Below, piece after piece: positions 16,427 through 22,218 of a stretch of DNA of 30,973 nucleotides (the first letter of the stretch is position 1; each line of letters opens with the position of its first letter). The stretch is from CAZSXS01 sp964611385 (GTDB taxonomy: Bacteria; Bacillota; Clostridia; Lachnospirales; CAYPQA01), in contig CAZSXS010000043.1 in assembly GCA_964611385.1 (NCBI GenBank), positions 1 through 30,973 of the forward strand, written 5' to 3'. The notes beneath the pieces were generated by a model that searched no databases, had not been told where the DNA came from, and saw only the letters and a list, made by a program, of their open reading frames with translations. The translations under genes were made by a program, and so were the position numbers.

Positions 16427-16582
16427 CTATTTTTCTCTTTTCATGAATTCATAAAACGAGCCGAGAACAAGTGGAAAAATCCCCATAGGACTAAAGCCTG
16501 TGCATTCATTGATAAATGAATACGCAGGCTTTTGATTATTATTTTGTTCAGTGATAGATAAGCGAATTGTCAATGAATGCAT
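16427..16582 (-). CDS. Small unrecognised protein (51 aa) in its own transcription unit
   Basis: The ATG at 16582 has GGGAGG 7 nt upstream. The product begins MHSLTIRLSITEQNNNQKPA and continues with FINECTGFSPMGIFPLVLGSFYEF before the end MKREK. The middle to C-terminal part is moderately hydrophobic (GFSPMGIFPLVLG), possibly membrane-associated. It has its own sigma-A promoter inside the 3' end of the GNAT gene region, an operator-like palindrome at the start site, and a terminator, so it forms a complete small operon. An 18-bp imperfect inverted repeat (16493-16532) lies within the coding part. I do not recognise the family. Confidence 0.65.
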   Translation of the reverse strand: MHSLTIRLSITEQNNNQKPAYSFINECTGFSPMGIFPLVLGSFYEFMKREK

Positions 16583-16597
16583 GGTTCGTCCTCCCTA

Positions 16598-16613
16598 GGT
16601 AAAAAATTTTACC
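16598..16613 (-). promoter_or_regulatory. Operator-like palindrome at the start site of the 51-aa gene
   Basis: GGTAAAA and TTTTACC are separated by 2 nt and lie directly downstream of the -10 box, across the predicted transcription start. This position suggests a repressor site; the regulator is unknown. Confidence 0.45.
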
Positions 16614-16614
16614 A

Positions 16615-16643
16615 GTTATATCACAACCTTGCACCTTCGTCAA
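16615..16643 (-). promoter_or_regulatory. Predicted sigma-A promoter of the 51-aa gene
   Basis: Minus strand TTGACG (16638-16643), 17-bp spacer, TATAAC (16615-16620). It lies across the 3' end of the GNAT coding sequence. Confidence 0.7.
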
Positions 16644-17193
16644 TACTAAAAAGAGCTTCCCAGTCGTTTTTATTTAAAGCATACTCCAGTCGATCTTTCA
16701 TCACCCCGTCATGAAACTGCGCTGCAATTCTTTCAGCCTCTTTTCGAAAACCAACCTTTTCCATAACCCTGCGACTGGGAATATTGTCCTTATAACAGCC
16801 CGTGGTCACTCGAATACAACCGTCTTGAGTGAATGCGTACCCCAGGACTTTCTTGGCCGCCTCTGCTGTGTATCCCTTGCCATGGTACCTGGGTAAAATA
16901 AAAAAACCCAAATGAACGATCTTTCCTAATGGCGTAACCTCTGTGATGGTGTAGCCAATTTGCCCGATATATTCCCCCGAAGCCTTGTGTTCAATGCAAA
17001 AATAATGTCCGTCGCAATTTGCCATAGCAAACTTTAAATTTTCGGCTGTCTGGTCTAAGGTTTCAGTGCAAATGTCGTCCAAGAAGTACATGTTCTTCTT
17101 ATCAGACAATAAGAGATGTAAGTTCTCCAAATCACTTTCCTCATTATCCCGAAGGACTAAGCGGTTTGTTTCAATTCTGGCTTTAGTTATCAT
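16621..17193 (-). CDS. GNAT family N-acetyltransferase (RimJ/RimL-like)
   Basis: A 190-aa acetyl-CoA dependent acetyltransferase. The N-terminal IETNRLVLRDNEESDLENL and the acetyl-CoA loop YHGKGYTAEAAKKVLGYAF, followed by a GCYKDNIPSRRVMEKVGF segment, are characteristic of the RimJ/RimL-like branch that modifies ribosomal protein N-termini or small molecules. The acceptor is unknown. The ATG at 17193 is preceded by GGGGGAG about 9 nt upstream and by a predicted promoter (TAGACA, 17 bp, TACAAT at 17237-17265). The promoter of the downstream 51-aa gene overlaps its last codons. Confidence 0.88.
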   Translation of the reverse strand: MITKARIETNRLVLRDNEESDLENLHLLLSDKKNMYFLDDICTETLDQTAENLKFAMANCDGHYFCIEHKASGEYIGQIGYTITEVTPLGKIVHLGFFILPRYHGKGYTAEAAKKVLGYAFTQDGCIRVTTGCYKDNIPSRRVMEKVGFRKEAERIAAQFHDGVMKDRLEYALNKNDWEALFSIDEGARL

Positions 17194-17236
17194 TTCATCC
17201 GTCTCCCCCTCTATAAATGTTAAAAGTTATTAGAGG

Positions 17237-17265
17237 ATTGTACTGTAAAAATCTGCATCTGTCTA
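17237..17265 (-). promoter_or_regulatory. Predicted sigma-A promoter of the GNAT gene
   Basis: Minus strand TAGACA (17260-17265), 17-bp spacer, TACAAT (17237-17242), each box one base from consensus. Confidence 0.55.
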
Positions 17266-17423
17266 CTTAAACGTAAAGTTCAACTGGGCACAAATGATAA
17301 CAAGACTTAAATGATCCATCAAACTAAAAACAAGCTTCAACAAGCAAGAATAAGCTTGGACAATTCTTGAGACGTGTGGTAAATTATACGTGTCAAGACA
17401 TCCACAACTAAGTGAGGTGAACC

Positions 17424-17906
17424 ATGCATTCCATCATAATCAATACCTTGATTGGTAAGCTCACCCTTGCAGAAGAAAACGGGTTTTTGACCCATCTTTT
17501 GTTTGGAGAGGTGAATATGGGAGCCGTCGGTCAATGGACCCAGCCGACTGCTTTGCTAACCGAGGCCGAAAAACAACTGGAACAATATTTTACTGGCAAA
17601 CGAAAAGAGTTCACCCTTCCCATTCAAGCCAAAGGAACCGCTTTCCGGCAGGAGGTATGGCAGGCGCTTTTGACCATACCTTACGGAGAAACCATCAGCT
17701 ATAAGGAATTGGCAAATCGTGTCGGGAACCCGAAGGCTATCCGAGCCGTCGGCGGCGCCAATCATAACAACCCCATTTCTATCATCATTCCCTGTCACCG
17801 AGTGATCGGAACCGACGGAAACCTAACCGGCTATGGCGGCGGACTTGAGACAAAGCGTTATTTGATTCAGTTGGAAAAAGGAAACGAAAAAAGCACAGGC
17901 ATATGA
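17424..17906 (+). CDS. ogt: Methylated-DNA--protein-cysteine S-methyltransferase
   Basis: Suicidal repair protein that transfers the alkyl group from O6-alkylguanine to its own cysteine. It is 160 aa. The active site IIPCHRVIG (C124), the helix-turn-helix with the arginine finger (GNPKAIRAVGGANHNNP) and the GYGGGLETKRYLI tail are all visible. No Ada-type N-terminal domain is present, so this is the Ogt class. The ATG has GTGAGGTG upstream. A weak promoter candidate is TTGGAC at 17356 with TAAATT at 17380 (18-bp spacer). Its stop codon lies in the loop of the terminator hairpin that separates it from the convergent coat gene. Confidence 0.95.
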   Translation: MHSIIINTLIGKLTLAEENGFLTHLLFGEVNMGAVGQWTQPTALLTEAEKQLEQYFTGKRKEFTLPIQAKGTAFRQEVWQALLTIPYGETISYKELANRVGNPKAIRAVGGANHNNPISIIIPCHRVIGTDGNLTGYGGGLETKRYLIQLEKGNEKSTGI

Positions 17907-17922
17907 GCTCCTGTGCTTTTTT
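17887..17922. terminator. Bidirectional terminator between ogt and the coat protein gene
   Basis: Perfect 13-bp arms (17887-17899, 17910-17922; AAAAAAGCACAGG against CCTGTGCTTTTTT) with a 10-nt loop. The A/T ends serve both convergent genes. The ogt stop codon lies in the loop. Confidence 0.88.
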
Positions 17923-17936
17923 CGTGGTCAAACCTC

Positions 17937-18422
17937 TTAATTGTACATACCATTTTGCTCCATGTAACTGTAAATCTTCTGGCCGTGTTCCTGTTCTTCC
18001 TTTTGGATGTGATTTAACACATTACGAATCCCCATATCCTTAAATTCAAAAATACAGGTATCATAGGTACCTGAAACATGCTTCTCTGTTGAAAGCTGGT
18101 CAAAGCAAAGGTATTTATCTTTCTGCTTGTTTGTGTCGTTATTGATCGGCGTATAGGTCGGAGTAGCAGAAGCTTGGTTTTGACTACCGCCACCTCCACT
18201 GCCACTGCTACCTCCGCTTCCACCAACGTTGGGTACGGTACCGGACAAAATCTGGTTCAAGGTATTCAAATGCTGCTTTTCAATTTGGCCAAGCTGAGCA
18301 AACAAATTCTTAAGCTGTGTGTCAAGAGCTGATTTTTCATATTCTGCATATTTTTCGATACAATGCTCTTCGTAAGAGATTAATTCCTGTAAAAGTGTAG
18401 TTTCTTTTTGAGTTAAGGTCAA
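17937..18422 (-). CDS. CotF-like spore coat protein
   Basis: A 161-aa protein of the CotF/ferritin-like spore coat family. An N-terminal helix pair (QKETTLLQELISYEEHCIEKYAEY and a QLGQIEKQHLNTLNQIL segment) is followed by a flexible Gly/Ser-rich linker (about 67-85) and a C-terminal helical part (LSTEKHVSGTYDTCIFEF, then NHIQKEEQEHGQKIYSYM). It belongs to the outer layers of the endospore. The start is TTG at 18422, supported by GGGAGG 8 nt upstream; no ATG fits. A possible mother-cell sigma promoter (CATACTAA, 18453-18460 minus) lies upstream. It is the strongest sign in the window of an endospore-forming host. Confidence 0.8.
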   Translation of the reverse strand: MTLTQKETTLLQELISYEEHCIEKYAEYEKSALDTQLKNLFAQLGQIEKQHLNTLNQILSGTVPNVGGSGGSSGSGGGGSQNQASATPTYTPINNDTNKQKDKYLCFDQLSTEKHVSGTYDTCIFEFKDMGIRNVLNHIQKEEQEHGQKIYSYMEQNGMYN

Positions 18423-18452
18423 AATAAACGCCTCCCAATTTGTATTGTGATT

Positions 18453-18482
18453 TTAGTATGAACTGAAAGCCACTGTTTATGC
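18453..18482 (-). promoter_or_regulatory. Candidate sporulation (sigma-E/K-like) promoter of the coat gene
   Basis: Minus strand CATACTAA (18453-18460) resembles the -10 of sigma-E type promoters (CATACAnT). GCATAAA (18476-18482) lies in the -35 region. No good sigma-A promoter is seen. The match is partial and the call tentative. Confidence 0.3.
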
Positions 18483-18565
18483 AAACTGGGTAACGAAGAT
18501 TAGCAACCAAAAAATTGAATATAATGATTGGCATCAAGTTAGATACTGCCAATCCTATCGTAAAT

Positions 18566-18601
18566 AACCCCCCCTGTAACCATATGGCTACAGGGGGGGT
18601 T
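18566..18601 (-). terminator. Terminator hairpin downstream of tRNA-Leu
   Basis: Perfect 13-bp arms 18566-18578 and 18589-18601 (AACCCCCCCTGTA against TACAGGGGGGGTT). On the minus strand it follows the tRNA 3' end by 6 nt and is followed by TTATTT, a weak T tract. Confidence 0.65.
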
Positions 18602-18607
18602 CAAAAA

Positions 18608-18691
18608 TGCGGGTGACAGGACTTGAACCTGCACATCCTTGCGAACATAAGAACCTGAATCTTACGCGTCTGCCAATTCCGCCACACCCGC
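18608..18691 (-). tRNA. trnL-CAG: tRNA-Leu(CAG)
   Basis: An 84-nt cloverleaf on the minus strand. The acceptor stem is GCGGGTG paired with CACCCGC plus discriminator A. The D arm contains GGCGGAATTGGCAGACGC. The anticodon arm is TAAGA-TTCAGGT-TCTTA with anticodon CAG. A long class II variable arm follows, then the T arm GCAGGTTCAAGTCCTGT. CCA is not encoded. The long variable arm and D-arm sequence identify a leucine tRNA. Confidence 0.95.
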
Positions 18692-18707
18692 TCGTTTTGA
18701 TGAGGCT

Positions 18708-18736
18708 AGTATACTCGATTTTCGTTGGTTTGTCAA
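18708..18736 (-). promoter_or_regulatory. Promoter of tRNA-Leu
   Basis: Minus strand TTGACA (18731-18736), 17-bp spacer, TATACT (18708-18713), about 17 nt before the tRNA 5' end: a near-consensus stable-RNA promoter. Confidence 0.85.
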
Positions 18737-18876
18737 TTGTTAAATGAAAATTTATGTTGGATTTTTTTATCTGGGTTGAATGATGGCGGCTTGATCAATG
18801 TTTAAGAGACTGAGTATCAATTATTTTTATTCTTTAGAAAATGCTCTGATGGAAAAATTTGTCCCCAAGAAAAGTC

Positions 18877-18904
18877 TTGAAATCTTTTTCTTTTACGGTA
18901 TAAT
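18877..18904 (+). promoter_or_regulatory. Predicted sigma-A promoter of the amino acid ABC operon
   Basis: TTGAAA (18877-18882), 16-bp spacer, TATAAT (18899-18904). The predicted start near 18911 leaves a leader of about 168 nt and excludes the ATG at 18917 as the true start. Between this and the tRNA promoter (18737-18876) I see nothing assignable. Confidence 0.75.
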
Positions 18905-18940
18905 CTTGGCAATCTGTTGATGGAACGGTTAACTCAAACG

Positions 18941-19040
18941 CAGTCACGATCTCCTTGCAAAGCCGCAATGCATACTTATGGAAACATTCTGGATGCAAGA
19001 ACGCGACTTCCTAACTGTTTTGTGACTGGAGGTGCAGTCA
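18941..19040 (+). promoter_or_regulatory. Structured leader of the amino acid ABC operon (candidate switch)
   Basis: Within the leader, GTGACTG (19022-19028) can pair with CAGTCAC (18941-18947), closing a domain that also holds CTTGCA/TGCAAG (18954-18959, 18994-18999). Alternatively its TGACTG (19023-19028) pairs with CAGTCA (19035-19040) across a 6-nt loop. The two pairings exclude each other. I do not recognise a known riboswitch class. Confidence 0.35.
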
Positions 19041-19078
19041 GCCGGATTCAAATCATTCACCAAAGAAAAGGAGCATTT

Positions 19079-19975
19079 ATGAAAAGAAGTAAAGTGAAGC
19101 AGGTTCTGAAAGCAGGTGCGAAGGTTTTCCTTCTGTCCTCACTCACGTTGGCAGTTCTTAGCACCGGTTGCACCAAAAAGAAAGCTGAGGTTTTAACAGT
19201 AGGAATGGAGCTGGCATACCCGCCTTTTGAAACCAAGGATGATAAAGGGAACCCAAGCGGGATCAGCGTGGACTTAGCCTATGCCATGGGAGAACACCTG
19301 GGTCGAGAGGTCAAAATCGAAAATCTGAATTGGGACGGCTTAATCCCCTCTCTTCAGACAAACAAAGTGGATGTAATTATCTCCTCAATGACCATTACGG
19401 AGGAGAGAAGCAAGGTGGTGGATTTTTCCGACCCTTATGCCAATTCTTACCTAGCGCTTTTAACCAATGCCGATGCTGAGATCAATACAGTTGAGGATTT
19501 GAACCAAATTGGAAAGGTCGTAGCCGTCAAAAAGGGAACGACAGGCGCAATCTTTGCGGATAAGTTTTTGGGCAAAGCTACCGTCAACGCCCTTAGCTCC
19601 GAAAACGCTTGTGTTACTGAGGTTGTGCAGGGAAAATCCCACGCCTTCATTTACGACCAGCTTACCATTTATCGTCAAAGCCAAAAGAACCCCGACACAA
19701 CTAAGGCGGTCTTCATTCCTGCTGAAGAAAATGAAAATGGCACCGCCCAAAACAAGGGAAGCGAAGAGCTATTAAAAGCAACCTTCATACCCGCTCAAAA
19801 AAAGGAAAACTGGGGCATGGCGCTGAAAAAAGGTAATGAAGCGCTACTAAAGCAAGTGAACGAATTCATCAAAAAATATAAAGAAGAAGGCGGCTTCGAA
19901 AAGCTGACAGAAAAATATATGGCCGAGGAAAAAAAGGTTTTTGACGAACTGAACTTCCCCTGGTTTTTTGAATAG
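19079..19975 (+). CDS. Polar amino acid ABC transporter substrate-binding lipoprotein
   Basis: Extracytoplasmic binding protein of SBP family 3 (298 aa). A lipoprotein signal (KVFLLSSLTLAVLSTGC) places the lipidated Cys at about residue 32. Family motifs are GMELAYPPFETKDDKG, LNWDGLIPSLQTNKVDVIIS and MTITEERSKVVDFSDPY. I choose the ATG at 19079, with AAGGAG about 7 nt upstream; an in-frame ATG at 18917 lies too close to the predicted start of transcription. Residues about 210-258 contain a tandem duplication (FIPAEENENG...EELLK, then FIPAQKKENWG...EALLK) not expected in this family. It is followed by the kinase, permease and ATPase genes. The amino acid transported is not determined. Confidence 0.9.
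   Translation: MKRSKVKQVLKAGAKVFLLSSLTLAVLSTGCTKKKAEVLTVGMELAYPPFETKDDKGNPSGISVDLAYAMGEHLGREVKIENLNWDGLIPSLQTNKVDVIISSMTITEERSKVVDFSDPYANSYLALLTNADAEINTVEDLNQIGKVVAVKKGTTGAIFADKFLGKATVNALSSENACVTEVVQGKSHAFIYDQLTIYRQSQKNPDTTKAVFIPAEENENGTAQNKGSEELLKATFIPAQKKENWGMALKKGNEALLKQVNEFIKKYKEEGGFEKLTEKYMAEEKKVFDELNFPWFFE
19706..19852 (+). repeat. Diverged tandem duplication inside the amino acid binding protein gene
   Basis: Codons 19706-19777 (24 aa, AVFIPAEENENG...ELLK) and 19778-19852 (25 aa, ATFIPAQKKENWG...ALLK) are adjacent, alignable copies. The second has the family-typical ENWGMALKKGNE segment. The first is the extra copy, and its core has drifted. Confidence 0.75.
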
Positions 19976-20017
19976 TCGTGCTAATAATGATCGTGATTAT
20001 AAAGGAGGAACCTTACT

Positions 20018-20581
20018 ATGCCAAAGCTCGTTGTAATACTTGGTCCATTAGCTGTGGGTAAAATGACGGTTGGACAGGAGTTAGCCAAAATTACAGGCTT
20101 AAAGCTGTTTCATAATCATATGACCATAGACCTTGTTTCAAACTTTTTCAGCTACAGTTCTCAGGAAGGGAAGTATCTTGTTAATTTATTCCGGCAAGAA
20201 ATTTTTGAAACAGTGGCAAAGAGTACACTAGAAGGCATCATTTTTACTTTTGTATGCGGATTCGATGACGATACTGACTGGAATTATCTGCAAAATATAA
20301 AGAAATTGTTTGCTGCAAACGATAGCAACACCTACTTTGTCGAACTTGAAGCTGATTATGACGAGCGCTTTCGCAGAAACAAAACAGAAAACCGGCTTGC
20401 AAACAAGCCGACAAAACGCAACCTTGAATGGTCTGAAAATAATTTTATCAAGGCCGAACAAAATCACCGCCTAAATTCCTTGCCGGGCGAAATAGATGAG
20501 TCTAATTATATCCGAATAGACAACACGCAGCTTTTGCCTGAGCTTGTTGCAAAACAAATTAAGGAGCATTTTAACTTATAG
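20018..20581 (+). CDS. P-loop nucleoside/shikimate-kinase-like ATPase
   Basis: A 187-aa protein with a Walker A motif GPLAVGKMT (about 8-16), FHNHMTIDLVSNFF after it, and a lid-like RRNKTENRLANKPTKRNLEW segment. This is the layout of small P-loop kinases annotated as AAA family, adenylate- or shikimate-kinase-like or phosphotransferase-like proteins. The substrate is unknown. The ATG has AAAGGAGG about 9 nt upstream. It sits inside the amino acid ABC operon, 42 nt after the binding protein gene and 3 nt before the permease gene. By eye it is more A/T-rich than its neighbours, suggesting a later insertion. A transport-related role is not shown. Confidence 0.78.
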   Translation: MPKLVVILGPLAVGKMTVGQELAKITGLKLFHNHMTIDLVSNFFSYSSQEGKYLVNLFRQEIFETVAKSTLEGIIFTFVCGFDDDTDWNYLQNIKKLFAANDSNTYFVELEADYDERFRRNKTENRLANKPTKRNLEWSENNFIKAEQNHRLNSLPGEIDESNYIRIDNTQLLPELVAKQIKEHFNL

Positions 20582-20584
20582 ATT

Positions 20585-21367
20585 ATGGAGATGGGAATAA
20601 ACGACTTGAAAAAATATTTAAACAATAAGTTTCTAAATGCTCTTTTGGTCTTCGCTGTTTTAGCTTTGCTTCTATGGCTCTGCATGAATACCATAAGCCG
20701 GAAAACCGATATGCGTCTGGACTTTTTAACGCTGCTTTCCTACAAGGAGCGCCTGGTACAGGGCTTTGTGATGACAATTCTTCTCTCAATTGGAAGCCTT
20801 GCTTTGAGCCTATTGGTCGGTACGTTAACGGCCATAGGCCAAAATGCAAGGCTTTTATTTTGGAACTATCTTTGCAGAACCTATGTACAACTGATACGGG
20901 GAACGCCTCTTTTGATGCAGATTTATTTTTTTTACTATATCATAGGGACAGCCCTTGGGGTTCATAATCGTTATGCGGCGGGGATTATTATTCTTTCTGT
21001 TTTTGAAGGAGCCTATATCTCCGAGATTATCCGTGGTGGAATTGAAAGCATTGACGGGCGGCAGTACGAAATTGCCAAGGCCATCAGCTTGACCCCTTTG
21101 CAAACTTTTCGCCTGGTGACCTTTCCGATTCTGATGGAGCGAATTCTGCCAGCCCTAGCCGGACAGTTCGCCTCCATTATCAAGGACTCCTCCCTTCTTT
21201 CTGTCATCGCGGTGATCGAACTGACCCAATCAATCCAAGAAATCTCTGCGGATAATTTCAGGATGTTTGAGAACTATATTTTTTTGGGATTGTTGTATTT
21301 TGTGCTGACCTTTAGCGTGTCCTTGGTTTCCAAGGCTTTGGAAAGGAGGTATAAGCGTGAATCTTGA
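20585..21367 (+). CDS. Amino acid ABC transporter permease (HisM/GlnP family)
   Basis: Integral membrane protein of about 260 aa. An N-terminal extra hydrophobic segment (LLVFAVLALLLWLCM) precedes the family core with TTILLS-like GFVMTILLSIGSLALSL, the RGTPLLMQIYFFYYI signature and the EAA loop DGRQYEIAKAISLTPLQTF that contacts the ATPase. It starts 3 nt after the kinase stop, at ATG 20585 or ATG 20591. No good ribosome binding site lies at standard distance (AAGGAG is 18 nt away), which points to coupled translation. It overlaps the ATPase gene by 11 nt. Confidence 0.93.
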   Translation: MEMGINDLKKYLNNKFLNALLVFAVLALLLWLCMNTISRKTDMRLDFLTLLSYKERLVQGFVMTILLSIGSLALSLLVGTLTAIGQNARLLFWNYLCRTYVQLIRGTPLLMQIYFFYYIIGTALGVHNRYAAGIIILSVFEGAYISEIIRGGIESIDGRQYEIAKAISLTPLQTFRLVTFPILMERILPALAGQFASIIKDSSLLSVIAVIELTQSIQEISADNFRMFENYIFLGLLYFVLTFSVSLVSKALERRYKRES

Positions 21368-22088
21368 GCTTCGAAATCTCAGCCTTGATTTTGATGGGGT
21401 GAATGTATTGAACGACATTTCCTTTCAGCTAGATTTTACATCTATGGCTGTCATTGGGCCCTCGGGCGGTGGGAAATCCACCTTGCTACGGATTGTTGGG
21501 GGGCTGCTGAGTCCAAGCAGCGGCGAAGTCCTCTTGGATGGAGAAAAAATCCCCACTGGTGAAAAGTCTCTCAGACAATATAGAAAAAGCATAGGCTTCG
21601 TGTTTCAGTCCAAGGGGCTTTTCGAACATTTGACTGCATTGGAAAATGTAACTTTGCCCTTGGTTCATACCTTTGGGATCGACAAGCTTTCTTCGGTCGA
21701 AACGGCGAAAAAGCTTTTTGATCGCTTTGGACTTTCCAAGGAGCTACACAAATATCCCGCCCAGCTCTCTGGAGGTCAGCAACAGCGAGTGGCTATAGCC
21801 AGAGCCGTTGCTGTAAAACCGAAGCTCTTACTTTTAGATGAGCCTACCTCTGCCCTGGACCCAGAGTACACCAAGGAAGTACTGGACATGCTCTCGGAAT
21901 TGTCCCACGAACTGATGACCCTATTGGTAACGCATGAGATGGGTTTTGCGAAAAATGCTTGCGAAAAACTTCTCTTTTTGGCCGGAAACCAAGCCAAGGA
22001 GTTAGGAGACAGTATGGAAATTTTTGCACATCCAAAGAGCCCTGAACTTCAAAATTTTTTAAATACCATACTGGAGTGGAAGGCTTAG
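21357..22088 (+). CDS. Amino acid ABC transporter ATP-binding protein
   Basis: A 243-aa ABC ATPase that powers the preceding permease. It has Walker A GPSGGGKS (34-41), a Q loop in VFQSKGLFEHLTALENV, signature LSGGQQQRVAIARA, Walker B LLLLDEPTSALDPE, and the switch histidine in LVTHEMGF. The GTG start at 21357 follows GGAAAGGAGGT and overlaps the permease 3' end. This family (GlnQ/HisP type) works as a homodimer. It is the last gene of the operon; no hairpin terminator is obvious before the next promoter. Confidence 0.95.
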   Translation: MNLELRNLSLDFDGVNVLNDISFQLDFTSMAVIGPSGGGKSTLLRIVGGLLSPSSGEVLLDGEKIPTGEKSLRQYRKSIGFVFQSKGLFEHLTALENVTLPLVHTFGIDKLSSVETAKKLFDRFGLSKELHKYPAQLSGGQQQRVAIARAVAVKPKLLLLDEPTSALDPEYTKEVLDMLSELSHELMTLLVTHEMGFAKNACEKLLFLAGNQAKELGDSMEIFAHPKSPELQNFLNTILEWKA

Positions 22089-22142
22089 AATGGGCTCTTT
22101 GTGCACTGGTAGAATTTTGCAATGATTATTTTCAATTTTTTG

Positions 22143-22171
22143 TTGAATTTTTTTACAAAGCATTGTATAAT
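22143..22171 (+). promoter_or_regulatory. Predicted sigma-A promoter of the oligopeptide ABC operon
   Basis: TTGAAT (22143-22148), 17-bp spacer, TATAAT (22166-22171), about 40 nt upstream of the binding protein start. Confidence 0.75.
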
Positions 22172-22218
22172 CCAAAGCCGTAGATGTAAAAAAAATTTTC
22201 AAGAAAGGATTGAATTTA

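Noticed and set aside
18941..19040. Lysine riboswitch, suggested by GAGGTGC and the transporter context
   Set aside because: The other conserved L-box segments and the five-stem layout are absent; only the short motif matches.
18917..19078. N-terminal 54-codon extension of the amino acid binding protein
   Set aside because: It would start about 6 nt after the predicted transcription start, lacks a ribosome binding site, and would bury the lipoprotein signal peptide.
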